A stretch of 64,000 nucleotides of DNA from Undaria pinnatifida (GCA_012845835.1 JABAKD010000006.1:3863124-3927123); one strand, 5' to 3'. Positions 1-11,092 are shown, counted from the first letter of the stretch. Made by a program: numbers and translations. The notes: generated by a model from the letters alone, not told the origin.

Positions 1-60
1 GGTCACAAACTACGAGACAGAGAGACATTGCATATGCAGCACGGTGATTTGGCGGTACAG
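1..60 (+). repeat. Short segment repeated at 44,518-44,573
   Basis: The first ~55 bases closely match 44,518-44,573 (shared start GGTCACAAACTACGAGACAG). Both copies read in one frame as VTNYET followed by a Cys and a Trp, so this may be a small decayed coding or transposon fragment. The left side is cut by the window edge. Confidence 0.5.
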
Positions 61-1982
61 CGGTTTTAGTTCTTGTGGGCCGTCCACGAGAGAAGAGCCC
101 CATATGCATATGTACCATTTTGATTTTTTTGCCTAGTCCGTCCCTTTTTCTCCGCCGGCGCAGAGTTTTTTGGTGTGCTTTCTTCTGCAATGCGATCAGA
201 CTACCCGTCGGTATATTTTCAGCCGTGTGCCGGGCTCATGGGACGTCCGTGGCGCGAGCTATGGCCGCGGAAAGCCGCCGAGACTGGCTCTATTTTGCGG
301 GGTATGAGACGCTTCTGTCCCCGGGCAACCACACACTAGACGTATTTAAGCCTCGAGGTTAGGTCTTAAGTACTTCCAACTGGAAGAGCTAGGCCATTCG
401 ATACTTCGACCTTAAACGCATAAAAAAAACACCATATGTCTAAAACTCGAAATAGTGGTCTCTTTCAGTACGCATAAAAAGAAAAGCCGAGGAAAGATCA
501 AACTACTTGAAAATAGACTATGATATTTCTGCACTACTCCAGACGCAGATGGCAAGACGAGGATTTATGTCATGAGTCAGCACATGAGTGGGTGGAAACT
601 TCGAGAAAGACCCGCCCCTGCCCATGCTGTGCGAGCTTGAACAAACGGCCAAAACAAATAACTGGTGCCTGGCAAAAACATTGAGTGCTTCGTACTCCAT
701 ACTCGCTTCATATGTAGGATACCTCGCAGGCGTTTGCCGCCTTCGGTGTGCCTCAGTGTGGCAGTCAGTACAGCAGCACAGCAGGACTGGCCCTCAACCC
801 GGTTCAATTTCCACCCTCGAAATGTAGGCATCCGCGGGAAAGAGGCAACAGGGTTGTAAACTGCAGCAGCAGCTCCGGCCATGCGCTACGTCGGGCACAA
901 AAACCAAACAAAAAAAATGTGCCATCGAAAAATGACAGCCTCTCAGGACGAGAGAGCAGGAGCACGAGCGCGCGACGAACTATGCCAGTCCCAGTTCTCT
1001 GACCGCAGAGAACGCCAGGGTAGGAGGAGTCTCGCGGGCGTTTTCCACCGGCTAGTTGTGCTGTAGTTGGGTTGGCTGTTGGGGTGCTGGTTGTCTGTGT
1101 GTTGTGCTGTGTTGTTTTGTTTTGTGGTGTGTTTTGTGTGTGCGCTCGATCCTCGTGAATGAACAAGGACTCCTTTTCAAGTAACAGTACGTAGAGGCAT
1201 GACGCTCCACGAGAGTGGGTCGCCTCTGACCACCGCCAACGTTTCTGATGGTGTTGTACACGCAGGTTGATTAACCCGGGTTGGGGATACACCAAGCGGC
1301 TTGCTAGGTTGAGCGTTGCAATTACTGCGTGGGTGTTGTGCTGTGCTGCTGCTGCAGAGTGGCTGATGTTTCCTCGAGCTTTTGTCGTCTGAAATGCTGT
1401 TGTTTGCTGGAAAATACTCGGAAAATTGCTTCAAATATGCACTTGGGCCAAAATGTGCCCAAGTGCATATTTTGGGAAAATCCACATCTCACCGTGGTCT
1501 GCCGTGGTCGTTAGGTCGATAAAATAGACCTATTTTTTAGACATTTAAAACACGATAGGGCTTAATTTGGTTTAGAGCCAAAAATATAGGCATATCGTCA
1601 GGCTTAAATACGTCTACTACTACTACACACGGTGGAACTTTAGTCCTCGCACGTACATCGGGGTGGCATCAAAATGTATTTGCGAGAGAATTTTCCCGCA
1701 CTGCTAGACGCGGGCGCGGTGTAGATGTACCCGCTGCAACGACGTGAACTATGTCATTACTGTGAGTTCTCCCTCACAATTGACACGGTGGTTACCATAC
1801 AGCAGTAGCGAAACCTGTATAAAGAGATATAAAGTAGCAACACAACTCAAGCAAAAGTAACGATGTGCACACAACAGACCATATCGGCAACAAACATCGG
1901 TATAAACTGTTTAACTGTTTAAGCGCGCGGGGAAAAATACTGGACACAGAAAACAAACAACAAATTGACACCAATGATTCCT
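61..1982. other. No gene recognised
   Basis: Only short overlapping ORFs on both strands, none resembling a known domain. A G/T-rich stretch lies at 1,060-1,140 and a perfect short hairpin at 1,433-1,472. Confidence 0.5.
1433..1472. repeat. Perfect 16-bp inverted repeat (hairpin)
   Basis: The arms AAATATGCACTTGGGC and GCCCAAGTGCATATTT are exact reverse complements around an 8-base loop. No T run or neighbouring gene makes it a clear terminator. Function unknown. Confidence 0.8.
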
Positions 1983-2520
1983 CTAACAGCAGCGACAGCA
2001 GTACAAACGTAGAATTAATTGCTGCCACGCAGTTATACGGAGTGGACTTTCGAATAACTTATCACACCGAGCCTCAGCAATATCCCAACCCTCCTCCTCC
2101 AAATGTCTGTGATATCTTATATTATCTACATTCTTTCCACTACGCATCCCTCCGATATACACCTTCTGCATAAATACTTCATCATCAGTTGTAGTAGTCA
2201 TTCGACTTGCGTCGCCCCCGGGAGGCACGTGTCCACCTCCCGAAGGGGAACCTTGTACCCCATACCCCGGCAGCCTTGGTTGTTCCGGTGGCCGGTGCTG
2301 CACTCACCGCTTTCTTCCGACAACACGAGCTTCCACCCGGAAGTCCCAAGAAACACTTGTAGTTGAACGCGTTGGTGTGGCGTACAAAAACGAAGAACTT
2401 GGCCCTGCCCCCTCCTGTAGGTGGCACCACAGGTACCGAACGTAGCACGGTGATGTGTAGTGGGAAACGGAACGTAACAAAGCTTAGCTTCCAAGCTAAA
2501 GGGAAGCTGCAGCTGGGCAA
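1983..2520 (-). CDS. Possible coding segment of an unrecognised gene
   Basis: Two overlapping minus-strand frames have coding-like composition. One (2,303-1,983) reads DDEVFMQKVYIGGMRSG then HLEEEGWDIAEAR, followed by a possible GT donor (CTCG|GTGTGA). The other (2,520-2,185) contains FVFVRHTNAFNYKCFLGLPG and runs to a GTGAGT donor. I do not recognise a family and could not join the frames into one model. The clean acidic/basic residue mix is the only argument, so this may be chance. Confidence 0.25.
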
Positions 2521-2562
2521 GAATGGCTGAAGGGATGCCTCTGCTGTACGTAAGGGTACTCG

Positions 2563-2796
2563 ATGTATGTCGCTGCTGTGAGACGTGCGCTGACCTTGTA
2601 CATCGTATTATTAGTCGGTGGCCCATTAGTAAGCCACGTTACTATTGAGGTCGAGGTCGTAGGGTTGAATCTCGCGAGGAAATCTTTCTTACAAATCGAC
2701 AGGCCGAAAGAGCGAGAGCGTGAGTTGGAAAATTCGACGCCAATCGACGAGCGTAGAAAGCTGAAAAGTGATAATGCTGAACCCTACGCGCTATAA
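2563..2796 (+). CDS. Short hypothetical ORF
   Basis: A 77-codon ORF with a hydrophobic start and a charged C-terminal half rich in Arg, Glu and Lys. No family recognised. It could be a chance ORF or an exon fragment. Confidence 0.15.
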   Translation: MYVAAVRRALTLYIVLLVGGPLVSHVTIEVEVVGLNLARKSFLQIDRPKERERELENSTPIDERRKLKSDNAEPYAL

Positions 2797-2934
2797 AACA
2801 GCAAATGAAGGCTAGTACCGGGGGGAGGAAGGGAAGACCCCTGTGACCGCTGCTTGTCCAGAAGGTCGCTGAGGGTAAAACCCGTCAAGAGCTGAGTTTG
2901 AGAGTAGAAGTGATGCAAGAGGCCATCTCTTTTA

Positions 2935-3410
2935 ATATACTGATTCTGACAACCGAACATGGGGGTTTGTGCACCTTCGCAGGCGTATTTGACCCGGGGA
3001 ACGGGAAAATCGGACCCGCATTTCTTCAAGTTTAGCTTGGTTTTTTTTCCGAGACGCATCCAACGGCGTTTTGCCGTTTCTGCAGAGTATCAGTTTGAAT
3101 TGTATTTAAAAATGTCGCGCATCGCAAAACCAGTTTCGGATAGATATCGCAGTTTCTTCCGAATAAAGGGCCTTTTTTTCGGATAAGTAGCATCCGGAAC
3201 TGATTTTGCGGCAACTGCGGTGTATCGACAAAAAAAAACTCCCATCCTCAAGAAACGGGTCACGTCGTTGGATGCGCCTCGCCAAAAGGCTTGGCGGACT
3301 TTGAGAAGAGTGGACCCGATTCTTCAGTTCCCCGGGTCAAGCTCGCCTGCAAAGGTGCTGAAACGTCCATTTTTGGTTTTCAGAATCAGTTTATTGTTAG
3401 AGCTGGCCAC
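2935..3410. repeat. Inverted repeat (foldback) element
   Basis: The left arm (2,935-3,068) reappears as reverse complement at about 3,268-3,410, sharing GGATGCG..., a TTCCCCGGGTCAA core and CAGAATCAGT, with many mismatches. The ~200-bp centre is also partly self-complementary. Sequence just left (2,815-2,905) is repeated at 61,530-61,620, so the element is probably dispersed. Confidence 0.6.
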
Positions 3411-3980
3411 TTACTTACTAGTCGGCACATCCGGAGGTCGCCCTCGGCATATTCTCCCATCTCTCAGCTATCCTCAGCTCTTAATTGCCGGCAGGTAAAG
3501 AAGAATCCGGACCGATCCGTGGTGTGATCCTTTTCTCCTCTTTGACGTGCAAGATACATTCTGCAGATGATAGTCGCGTAACTACAGCAGTATGTAGGCC
3601 TGATCCCTTTCTAGTCAACATATACACATATACACACAGGCGATCCATGAAATGAAACGGAGCCCACCGGTGTTTTACTGTATGTACCCTTGCCTGCTGC
3701 TGGCCTACCTCGAGAGACAGAGAGGCACGCTGTGTTGCTTAGTTGGCCAAACTGTCGTTCTTTTATCACGAGCATTCGAAGTGCGGTGTACATCAGCTGC
3801 GGCGGTACGGTGCCTTCTGCTGTCTACTGCTGTACATGCGGTATGCTGCTGCCGTGCTGCTGCTGCCATGGCTCTTCGCAGTAGCAATCGTAGTTTGCAG
3901 CAGACGTTTTGAGAGTACTACTGTACGCCAAGAGCATCATAAAAGTCTAGACTCGTACAGCATCCCAACGGTATCGTAGT
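3411..3980. other. No gene recognised
   Basis: Short ORFs only. A GCTG-rich stretch lies at 3,795-3,900. Confidence 0.4.
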
Positions 3981-4313
3981 GACAGCACATGCTACGGTTA
4001 GAGGTGCACCCTTTGTTCTCTGAGGCTCCTAACCACTTGAGGATCTTTATACCCCTCTCAGGCTAAAACTGGTTTTGAGCAGGCTAAAAATGGAAATCGA
4101 TGAACAAACCATGGCCTACGTATACTACAATCAAGTACTACCGCAAAATAAGGATGAAATTCCGGCGATTTTGGGTTAACGTATTTACATCTGGAAACCC
4201 TTTTGGGGGACAAATTTACTTGAATTTAGTATGGGGAGGGATGTTGGGGTTCTAAAGACCCATTATTCAGAGCCATTTTTTGTCAGAAAATGCTACCTCT
4301 ATCGTAGCTCGCA
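3981..4313 (+). mobile_element. Family-1 TIR element (diverged, MITE-like)
   Basis: Starts GACAGCACATGCTACGG and ends CCTCTATCGTAGC, the family-1 terminal motif. It carries the family's internal landmarks: GAGGCTCCTAA, an ATGGCCTA...GTATAC core, and TTTTGGGTTAA near the right side. An extra ~90-bp block (GGAAACCC...ACTTGAA...TATGGGGAGGGAT) is shared with 5,530-5,590 and 7,395-7,450. Confidence 0.55.
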
Positions 4314-5129
4314 CCTAAATGCGTCATGGCATTGACCGTGGTTGCCGCTTTGGAGCTTAACCTTTTTAGCACCGAACGCCCGACATGGGGACATAGCACT
4401 TGGAGTTGGGCTAGAAGTTAAGAGTTGGAAATGGGGTAAGAGAAAAAAACGTTGAGACAGTTAGCATTACAGCATCGACGTCGCGAAGCAGGCCGAACTG
4501 CTGAGAGGGGGGGCGTGCCCGAAATGCAATGCTGGAGGCTAAACAAACACGCGCGCACCATGACGATACCCGTACTGCTTCAGGCTCTTCCTGGACGCTT
4601 GATAACATCGCAATCGAGTCGTTTTTTTGTTCGCTACCTGGTGGACTTCAGTCAAGTGGCAAAATAGTTCAAAATCTCGATTTGCCTGGTACACTTGTCG
4701 ATGGAGTCTGCCGGCATCACCAAGTCTAGCAGTGCTCGGGTCATTTCTGAGGTGCCTTTGCCGGCTTTAGCACATGAAACAGCCCAGACAAATTTCCAAA
4801 AATGTCATTTCTTGCTGATTTTTGCGCGTATGGATTTTTCCGGAGACGTAGCCGTGCGTAAACATTGACGGGATGATGAAGTATGCATACAGAATTTTCT
4901 ACAAATATGCAGAGTGTGTCGACCCAACCTATCCCTAACCCTATAGCCCTAGCGCTAACGCTCACCCTAACCCCAAACCTAGTCCAGGGTATGGCTCGAC
5001 CCGAGCGCGGATTCGCCGCGCGTTTTAGACAGTGCTGAAAAAAAGATGCGGACCTTAGCAAGAAATCACAATACTTTTGGTGAATTATCTGGTAGTTTTG
5101 TGTGTCGAGAAAACGGCAAAGGCTGCTTT
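4314..5129. other. Intergenic, no gene recognised; telomere-like tract at 4,925-4,985
   Basis: No convincing ORF. Around 4,925-4,985 several CCCTAA/CCCTAACCC units alternate with degenerate ones (CCCTATAG, GCTAACGC), suggesting an old internal telomere-like tract. Confidence 0.4.
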
Positions 5130-5372
5130 CGTTTCTTGCCACGCTGTGGGCGCAGCGAAAAGCCGGGGAATACCGGGTTCCGTCGAAACGGTGATCGTCC
5201 CTCTGTTGATTTGTTCAGTCACCAACAGTTTGATCAGGGTGCGAGCCTCCACCCTGATCCTGATCCAACTGTTGGTATCTGGACAGATTGACACAAGCAC
5301 AGCCACCGTTTTGTCCGAACCTGACGTCCCCGGGTTTTTTACCGCACCCCAACGTGGCAAGAAATGACGGGC
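5130..5372. repeat. Imperfect ~240-bp palindrome
   Basis: The left arm starts TTTCTTGCCACG. The right arm ends with its complement CGTGGCAAGAAA. The arms remain similar through CCGGGGA, a TTTGATCAGGGT/ACCCTGATC region and CCAACAGTT, meeting near 5,250. Both strands have an open frame across it, a by-product of the symmetry. A related diverged copy lies at 5,730-5,880. Confidence 0.65.
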
Positions 5373-5729
5373 ACTGCTGGATGTGGTGATGCCGGCCAAA
5401 ATCCGTCGACGACTGTGCATGACCGTCAGCGAATCGTAACCAGGAGGGTGCGGAAACCGTATCCGCGTGTCCTTCCTGGGATCGCCCCTCACATAGATGA
5501 ATACCTGGTACCATTATCGCTTTCACAACTGGAAACCCTTTTTTGGGACAAAATACTTGAAGCTGGTATAGGGAGTGATTTTGGGGCTCTAATTGGGTGA
5601 ACACGGTCGCTTTCAAACTGACTACGAACAATACTGCTGTGGTGCTGTATTAATAATCTAGAGTGTGGTATTCTTTACGTACTCATGTACTCATGGCATG
5701 GCCAGGCGAGGGTCGTTGCCTCGCCCTGA

Positions 5730-5880
5730 TGCAACATTTGGTTACTAGACAGATCGACATAAACGTTTCCTTTCCTCGCGCTGATCAAACAGTTGGAATA
5801 GTGGGCAGACGGACACAAGCACACCTGCCGTTTCTTCGTCCGAACCTGGTTGATATATGTCCCCGTCCCTTTCGCTGCGC
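5730..5880 (+). repeat. Diverged copy of part of the 5,130-5,372 palindrome
   Basis: Shares AGACAGATCGACATAA, ACAGTTGGAAT..., GACACAAGCACA and GTCCGAACCTG with the right arm of the upstream palindrome. Confidence 0.5.
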
Positions 5881-5932
5881 ACACAACGCAGCTAGAAGTG
5901 AACCGAGCTTTGCTAGATTTGTTGATGCCAGA

Positions 5933-5990
5933 AAACTCTACCGACGAGTCAAACTCTATCGACGAGTCAAACTCTACCGACGAGTGATTG
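5933..5990 (+). repeat. 21-bp tandem repeat, about 2.5 copies
   Basis: The unit AACTCTACCGACGAGTCA is repeated with one-base changes and encodes KLYRRV in one frame. Confidence 0.7.
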
Positions 5991-6002
5991 ATTCTACGTT
6001 AG

Positions 6003-6235
6003 CCCCCCAAAAAAATCCGCGATTTTCTTTAACGAATGTTTCATGGCTGCTCGACACGAGGACGAATGCCATGAAATATGTATTTGTTGACGTATTTTCT
6101 TGTTCGCACAGGACCATCGAACGATGAGGTCGAGGTGCCAAGGGGCACCGTATTTCAGGAGATACGTCCGGGAGCTGGATTTTAGACCGGCGATTTCGTT
6201 GAAGAAACGTTAGGAAGGCTACCGTAAATTGACTC
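6003..6235 (+). mobile_element. Family-3 dispersed element, copy 1
   Basis: Matches 58,550-58,812 and 62,920-63,155. Shared landmarks in order are GCGATTTTCTTTAACGA, TTCATGG, ATCGAACGATGA, ATTTCAGGAGATAC, CGGGAGCTGG and ACCGGCGATTTCGTT. The near-terminal sequences are complementary, suggesting a TIR or foldback element. No target duplication was identified. Confidence 0.55.
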
Positions 6236-6359
6236 GACTCAGCCGTGCTACGTCAGGAGTTGCACTTTTGAGCCCAAGCGTTTCTCAACACTGACGGAGC
6301 TGCTGAACTGCGGCGCCACCGAATATCTTCGAGTCTGATGTGCGTTTTACCGGGCCTTT

Positions 6360-6570
6360 TTCACGGGTCGCATCACTTGACGCGAGTCGGGTCGGGTCCG
6401 GTCCGGGTGATCCGACCCCACCCGTGAGCATTGGAAACCGCCTGACCCGACCCGCCTCGACCTTGCTCGACCCGTGGATTTTCGAACCCCTATGAACCGA
6501 CCTCCGACTCGACCTGCAAGAGTTTGTAAGCCTCCTGACCCGAACCGCGGGTCGGCTCACGAACCGTGAA
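6360..6570. repeat. GACCCG-rich degenerate tract
   Basis: Dense CGACCCG/GGGTCGGG words. Similar short tracts occur at 58,435-58,480 and 59,038-59,150. Confidence 0.5.
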
Positions 6571-6716
6571 ATGCCCTACTTTTTACGATGGTATTCGTTA
6601 GGTGACTACCTAGCCCGTGGGGTTGTGTATTTGGCTTTCGCTTAATTTTTTTATTTGTGGAAGGTGGTTGGGTGAGGTATGGAGCTCTCAAGTGAAAAAC
6701 TCCCCCACCTCGGACA

Positions 6717-6920
6717 GGTCACGATCTAGATCATATACAGATCATCCGTATCATATGCAGTAGATGATGTATCTCTGTTGTAATATGTTGTGCGGGATCT
6801 GTGTATATAGATTTCTGATCGAAAACCTTGGAAACAGTTACTAGCTCATGCAGATGGTACGGCTCCCACATAGCATGAGCTAGATCATACAATATCTCCC
6901 TGAACTATCTAGATCATCAA
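6717..6920. repeat. GATCTAGATCAT-rich repeat, related to 49,800-49,890 and 50,505-50,590
   Basis: Contains GATCTAGATCAT, GTTGTGCGGGATCTGTGTA and repeated AGATCAT. The copy at 49,800-49,890 shares TAATAT..., GTTGTACAGGATCTGTGTA. Confidence 0.5.
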
Positions 6921-7171
6921 GTGGAGATCGGTGAGCTCTGTCCGGCGTGTGAAGCTTCGGATGATGTAGGCGCTATGTACTGTACGCCGATACCGTAGCG
7001 CGCGTCGAGTGTGCTCGCCAGATCGCGAGTTTTAATTAGAAGGTGGAGCGGAAACTGTATCCGCGTACACGCCGTGGTCCTGCCGTCGACGCCATGACGA
7101 GGGGGTGATCCCCGGTTCGACTCGACGTCTGAAGCTCCGTACAAAACCGGGTACCTTTTCATTAGCGGTGC

Positions 7172-7545
7172 ATTTTATGACACATGCTACTTACTGTAAA
7201 GGTGCACTCTTTTGTTTTGCTGAGGCTCCTGGCCTAGGGACCTCTATGATATACCCCATCTGAGGAAAAGGCTGATGTTGAGTAACGCTGAAAGTGCACC
7301 CCGGTTACCAATTCCATGCCCTAGGTATTAACGAAAACAACGTTTGCGAAAAAAAAAATGGAATCCCGGCTGTTTCGGGTTAACGCCTTTACAACTGGAA
7401 ACCCTTCCTTTTTACAAATTTACTTGGAGCTAGTATAGGGAGAGATTTTGGGGCTCTAAAGAGATTATAAGGAAGGCTCGACGTCGTTCAGAAAATGTTT
7501 TGCGGGAAAATTCTACGTCTACCTCGTAGCATGCGGTCTTATACT
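7172..7545 (+). mobile_element. Family-1 TIR element, degenerate
   Basis: Starts near GACACATGCTAC and ends near CTACCTCGTAGCATGCGG. Internal landmarks are GAGGCTCCT, CCCTAGGTATTAA and TTTCGGGTTAA, plus the GGAAACCC...ACTTGGAG insert also seen at 3,981-4,313. Confidence 0.5.
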
Positions 7546-7965
7546 TGAAAAGAAAATGCATTCTCTTCTCCCTCCCCCCGGCTTTCTCGATGTCTAAAGC
7601 CCCGTCAAAAGTAGGTATGCACCTTGATACGTTTCACAAGTAAAACAAATGCGCTCTTCCTTCCCCCCACCGCTCTTTTCGTTTAAATTTACTTGAACTT
7701 AGTATAGGGAAGGATCTTGGGGCTCTCAAGGGGTTAAGGAAGGCTCCACGTCGTTCAGACAATATTTTTTGCCGAAATGTTGTACCTCTACCTGGTAGCA
7801 TGCAGTCTTATACATAAACATGCCCCCTTCTCCCCCCCCCCCCCCCCTCCCCCCCGCGGCTTTCTCGACGTCCAAAGTCCCGTCAAAGTTAGGTATGCAC
7901 CTTCATACGATTCAATAAAACAAATGCACTCTACTTCCTTCCCCCCACCGCGTTTTTCGTTAAAA
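7418..7965 (+). repeat. ~265-bp tandem duplication in the eIF4E upstream intron/flank
   Basis: 7,418-7,684 and 7,688-7,965 align along their whole length (TAGTATAGGGA, GGAAGGCTC, CGTCGTTCAGA, GGCTTTCTCGA, TAGGTATGCACCTT, TTCCCCCCACCG). The duplicated unit includes the right end of the family-1 element. The second copy ends just before the exon at 7,979. Confidence 0.75.
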
Positions 7966-7978
7966 CAAACGAAAACAG

Positions 7979-10128
7979 GCGAGCGAGGGAAGGGGCAAGT
8001 CGGGAGCCGACTGGGGGAGCAACATGCAGAGCTTGTCGGAGTTCTCGACCGTGGAAGACTTCTGGAAGGTCTACAACAACGTGCCCAAGCCGAGCCAGGT
8101 GACACGCTGGCTGCTGCCTGGGGAGGACGGGAAAAGCAGAGAGGGGTGGGGGGGGGCGAGTAAAGGAGGGGGGGGGGGGGAAGACGAGAGGGATGAGGGG
8201 AAGGGAGAGCTAGATGATGGAGCTGTTGTTCATTTTTTGCCACTACCTCGTATTGCGTACCAGGTACGCTGGGGTAAGTAATCCTCACCCCTCTCACCCC
8301 CTTCACCCCCCCCCCCCCCGCGCGCCCACTCCACCGCCTTCGAAGGTGATGTTCGATGGCACGATTCACAAGAAAGTGGGTGACCGCCAAATCGACTCGT
8401 ACAGCATCTTCAAGAAGGGCATCAGGCCCGAGTGGGAAGACCCGCAGAACGACAAGGGAGGGGAGTGGCAGAGCCGCAGCAAGATGCCCTGCCAGGCTCT
8501 CGACCTGTTCTGGGTAAGAACCAGCAAGCAGGCGTTTTTGCGGTTTTTTGTAAGGGGGACAGGAAAACAGAGTTTTTTTGGAGGGGGGGATGAGGTTAAC
8601 AGGCGTTTTGAGGGGAGTAAGGGGAGAGGATGTAGCGAAGAGGTGTTTTCTCGGGAGAGGGGGGGGGGGGGGTGTAGCACAACACGAAAGAGGGGGGGTG
8701 GCAGAGCCGCAGCAAGACGACCTCCCAGCCCTAGCAGCCTCTAGACTTGTGATTAGAAGCAGCGAAAATGGGGGTTTTGTTGGTGTTGGTATTGCTATTT
8801 CTGTTGCTGTTGGTGTTTTTTTTCCTACTGTTGCTGTTTTCGTTGTCTATTGTCACAGATCCATGCAATTTTGCGATGTAGCAGATACCCAAAAAGCTCC
8901 TTGTGAGCCCTTGGTGCACGCAGCGTCTGCCTGGTCGGTGAGAACCCGACGTGCTCCGTCCCGATATTGTATGGATGCGGAGGTCTATCGTCTTGCAGGC
9001 AACGGTCATGCATGGCAATGCTTATGTCCCCCACACCCCGCCGCCACGGTGCTCCGTCTCGAAAGGGATGCGTGGTCAACGGTCAAATGACTAAGGCAAG
9101 CAACACATGAGTACGCCCCCCCTTATATGCCCCCCTTAACATGCCCCCCCCGCCCTCTGGAAATGGCCACACCAAAAAACAAATAATCCATTCGAAGGTG
9201 TCATCCGAAGTTCAAGAAAGTACGCACAAGGTGCGGAAGTCCGCCTCACGAGTGGTTCTTAGTAGGATGCAGCTCGCCCTTCATGCGATTCGCCGAACAC
9301 CACACGGCGCTTCGCTCTTGGTGCACGCGATGTCTCCCTGGTCGGTGAAAACCCGACGTGCTCCGTCCTGACATTGTAGATATGCGAGGATCTATGGCTA
9401 TGCATAAAATGAGTACCCCCCCCCCCCCCCCCCCCCCAAACGCCTCCTTATAACCCCGTCGCGCAGGAGAACATGGTTCTAGGGCTAGTCGGCGAGACCA
9501 TCGACGTGGGAGACGAGATATGCGGGGCACGGGTTGTGGACAAGTCTAAGGGACAGAACAACGTCTACCGATTCGAGCTTTGGCTCAAGACTACAGACCA
9601 CAGCACCGCTGACAGGTGGGTGGGATGGGTGCGCGACGATCGTGTGATTGTATCCAGAAGCGCGTCTCACGTACCCCTCTGTCCCGAGCACACAAAGATT
9701 ACTTCGTGTTGGTATGAAAATTCAAACTATCATTACGTTTCCGGACAAGAGTCTATTGGACAACACCCATCCATCGGTCAACTACGGACTTTATGCACGC
9801 GCGCGTGCATACGCGTGCATACGCGTGCATGATTACCCCCTGCTCCGGCATGGCACCCTTGTCCCACTCAGACCAGATCCCAATGCTACTCGAGAGGCTT
9901 AACACGTACGTGGTACCAGGGGCCTGGTACCTGGTAGTATTTGTTTAACCTTGAACCCCCCTCCTTCCCTCCATCTCTCTCCCCCCCCCTCCGTTTTTTT
10001 CGGTTTAACGCATGTATCGAAAATGCCGTTACAGGCTGCTGCAACGCCTCACGGCGTGTTTGAGCGAAAGAAACCTGTACGCAAAAGCTATGCCGAGCTT
10101 CGAATGGAAATCGCACAGCGGGCGGTGA
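7979..10128 (+). CDS. EIF4E: Eukaryotic translation initiation factor 4E (eIF4E), first exon not found
   Basis: Binds the mRNA 5' cap and, through eIF4G, recruits the ribosome. Four coding exons join in frame at GT-AG sites: 7,979-8,098, 8,346-8,513, 9,467-9,615 and 10,035-10,128 (stop TGA). Exon 1 here holds the scaffold-binding signature STVEDFWKVYNN. Exon 2 holds FKKGIRPEWEDPQN, whose Trp-Glu pair contacts the cap in the family. Exon 3 holds LGLVGETIDVGDEICGARVV then YRFELWL. Exon 4 ends PSFEWKSHSGR, the usual eIF4E C-terminus. The N-terminal strand with the first cap-stacking Trp must lie on an upstream exon that I could not find. The start at 7,979 is the AG acceptor, not a start codon. 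About 176 codons are present, versus roughly 200-220 usual. Introns contain C-tailed retroposons and exon-fragment duplications. Confidence 0.9.
8697..8744 (+). pseudogene. Decayed copy of the 3' end of eIF4E exon 8,346-8,513
   Basis: Repeats GGCAGAGCCGCAGCAAGA and a degraded continuation of the exon end (original 8,465-8,513), about 230 bp downstream inside the next intron. The donor site is lost. Confidence 0.75.
8885..9045 (+). mobile_element. C-tailed retroposon copy (family A)
   Basis: Contains the family core in forward orientation: CTTGGTGCACGCAG, CTGCCTGGTCGGTGA, AACCCGACGTGCTCCGTC. It ends in a C-rich tract (CCCCCACACCCCGCC). It lies in the intron before the 9,467 exon of eIF4E. Confidence 0.65.
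9046..9150 (+). mobile_element. LINE 3'-end fragment with C-rich tail (family B)
   Basis: CGAAAGGGATGCGTGGTCAA then GGTCAAATGACTAAGGCAAG and ACATGAGTACGCCCCCC match the 3' end of the LINE at 17,317-18,050, including the stop codon followed at once by C runs. Confidence 0.65.
9158..9437 (+). mobile_element. C-tailed retroposon copy (family A), near full length
   Basis: Runs from GGCCACACCAAAAAAC, through CCGAACACCACACGGCGCTT and CGGTGAAAACCCGACGTGCT, to AATGAGTAC followed by about 21 C at 9,417-9,437. It stands ~30 bp upstream of the eIF4E exon at 9,467. Confidence 0.75.
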
Positions 10129-10295
10129 TGACGCGGTGTCTCAACCTTCCGCATAAGACTTGCTCTTATCAACTGTCAAAGATCACGAGTTCGTGACAAA
10201 GTTGATGAAATGGGCGTTTTTGTCACTTTTGTTGTTTTGTTTTTAGTCGGGTTTTTTCTTTTATTTCTCGTTTTTGTTTTCTGTCACAAAAGGAA

Positions 10296-10680
10296 CTTGT
10301 GGTAAAAAGCTATGTCAAGCTTCGAATGGAAGTCTAAGGGTTAGGCAGTGATGATGACGCTTCGAGGCCTCACGGTGGCGATGATAATGACGCTTCGAAT
10401 AGAATTCTCGCGGTGGGTGATGATGATGACGCGGTGTCTGCGTCTCATATCATACATACGATACAGCTTCTTGAACAGGGTCGCTCTTAGCGACGGCAAA
10501 AAAAAACACGAGCCGTGACAAAATTGCAGATCCGAACATATCCCTTCGTTTCTTTTCGTCAATGTTGTTTGTAGCTTGCTCTTGTTTGTCACGAAAGGCA
10601 TCTGTAATCTCAAAGCTATGTCAAGCTTCAAATAAACGTCGCACGGCGAGCGGTGATGATGACGTGGTGGCGGTTCCTCG
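10296..10680 (+). pseudogene. Three decayed copies of the last eIF4E exon end
   Basis: The terminal exon sequence around 10,083-10,142 (AAAGCTATGCCGAGCTTCGA, then CGGTGATGACGCGGTGTC) reappears at 10,302-10,337, 10,396-10,441 and 10,605-10,675 with stop codons and substitutions. All copies lie downstream of the real stop codon. Confidence 0.75.
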
Positions 10681-10889
10681 AGTATTGTGTGCACACGACA
10701 CGGCTTCTCGACCTTTTGCGTAGCCCCTTTAGAACCTCAAAATCACTAAATGGTGGAATGCTTCGTGTGTATGCTACAGTAGATGCTTTGTCGAAGTGTT
10801 GGCAATGTAGTCCCAGTTGGTACGGCTCCGGTGAAAGACCTGAACGGCGCTGTGCCCTGCCCTCAAGCACGCTTCCTTTACAAGAACAA

Positions 10890-11092
10890 GCCTGTTCCAA
10901 GTACTACTTCGTCCTTCCAAGTATAATTTCGTCCTTCCAAGCATTACTTCGTGTCCTTCCAAGTAGTATGTAGTCCTTCCAAGCATTACTTCATCCTTCC
11001 AAGCATTACTTCATCCTTCCAAGTATTACGCCGTCCTTCCAAGCAGTGCTGCGTCCTTCCAAGTATCATGCCGTCCTTCCAAGTGTTACGCT
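10890..11092 (+). repeat. ~20-bp minisatellite (CGTCCTTCCAAGTATTACTT)
   Basis: About ten imperfect units of CCTTCCAAG followed by variable TATTACTTCGT, TAGTATGTAGT or CATTACTTCAT. No coding sense. Confidence 0.85.

Noticed and set aside
9971-10196. Plus-strand 81-codon ORF over the last eIF4E exon
   Set aside because: Wrong frame. Joining 9,615 to 10,035 in the phase set by the upstream exon gives the expected eIF4E C-terminus FEWKSHSGR and a stop.
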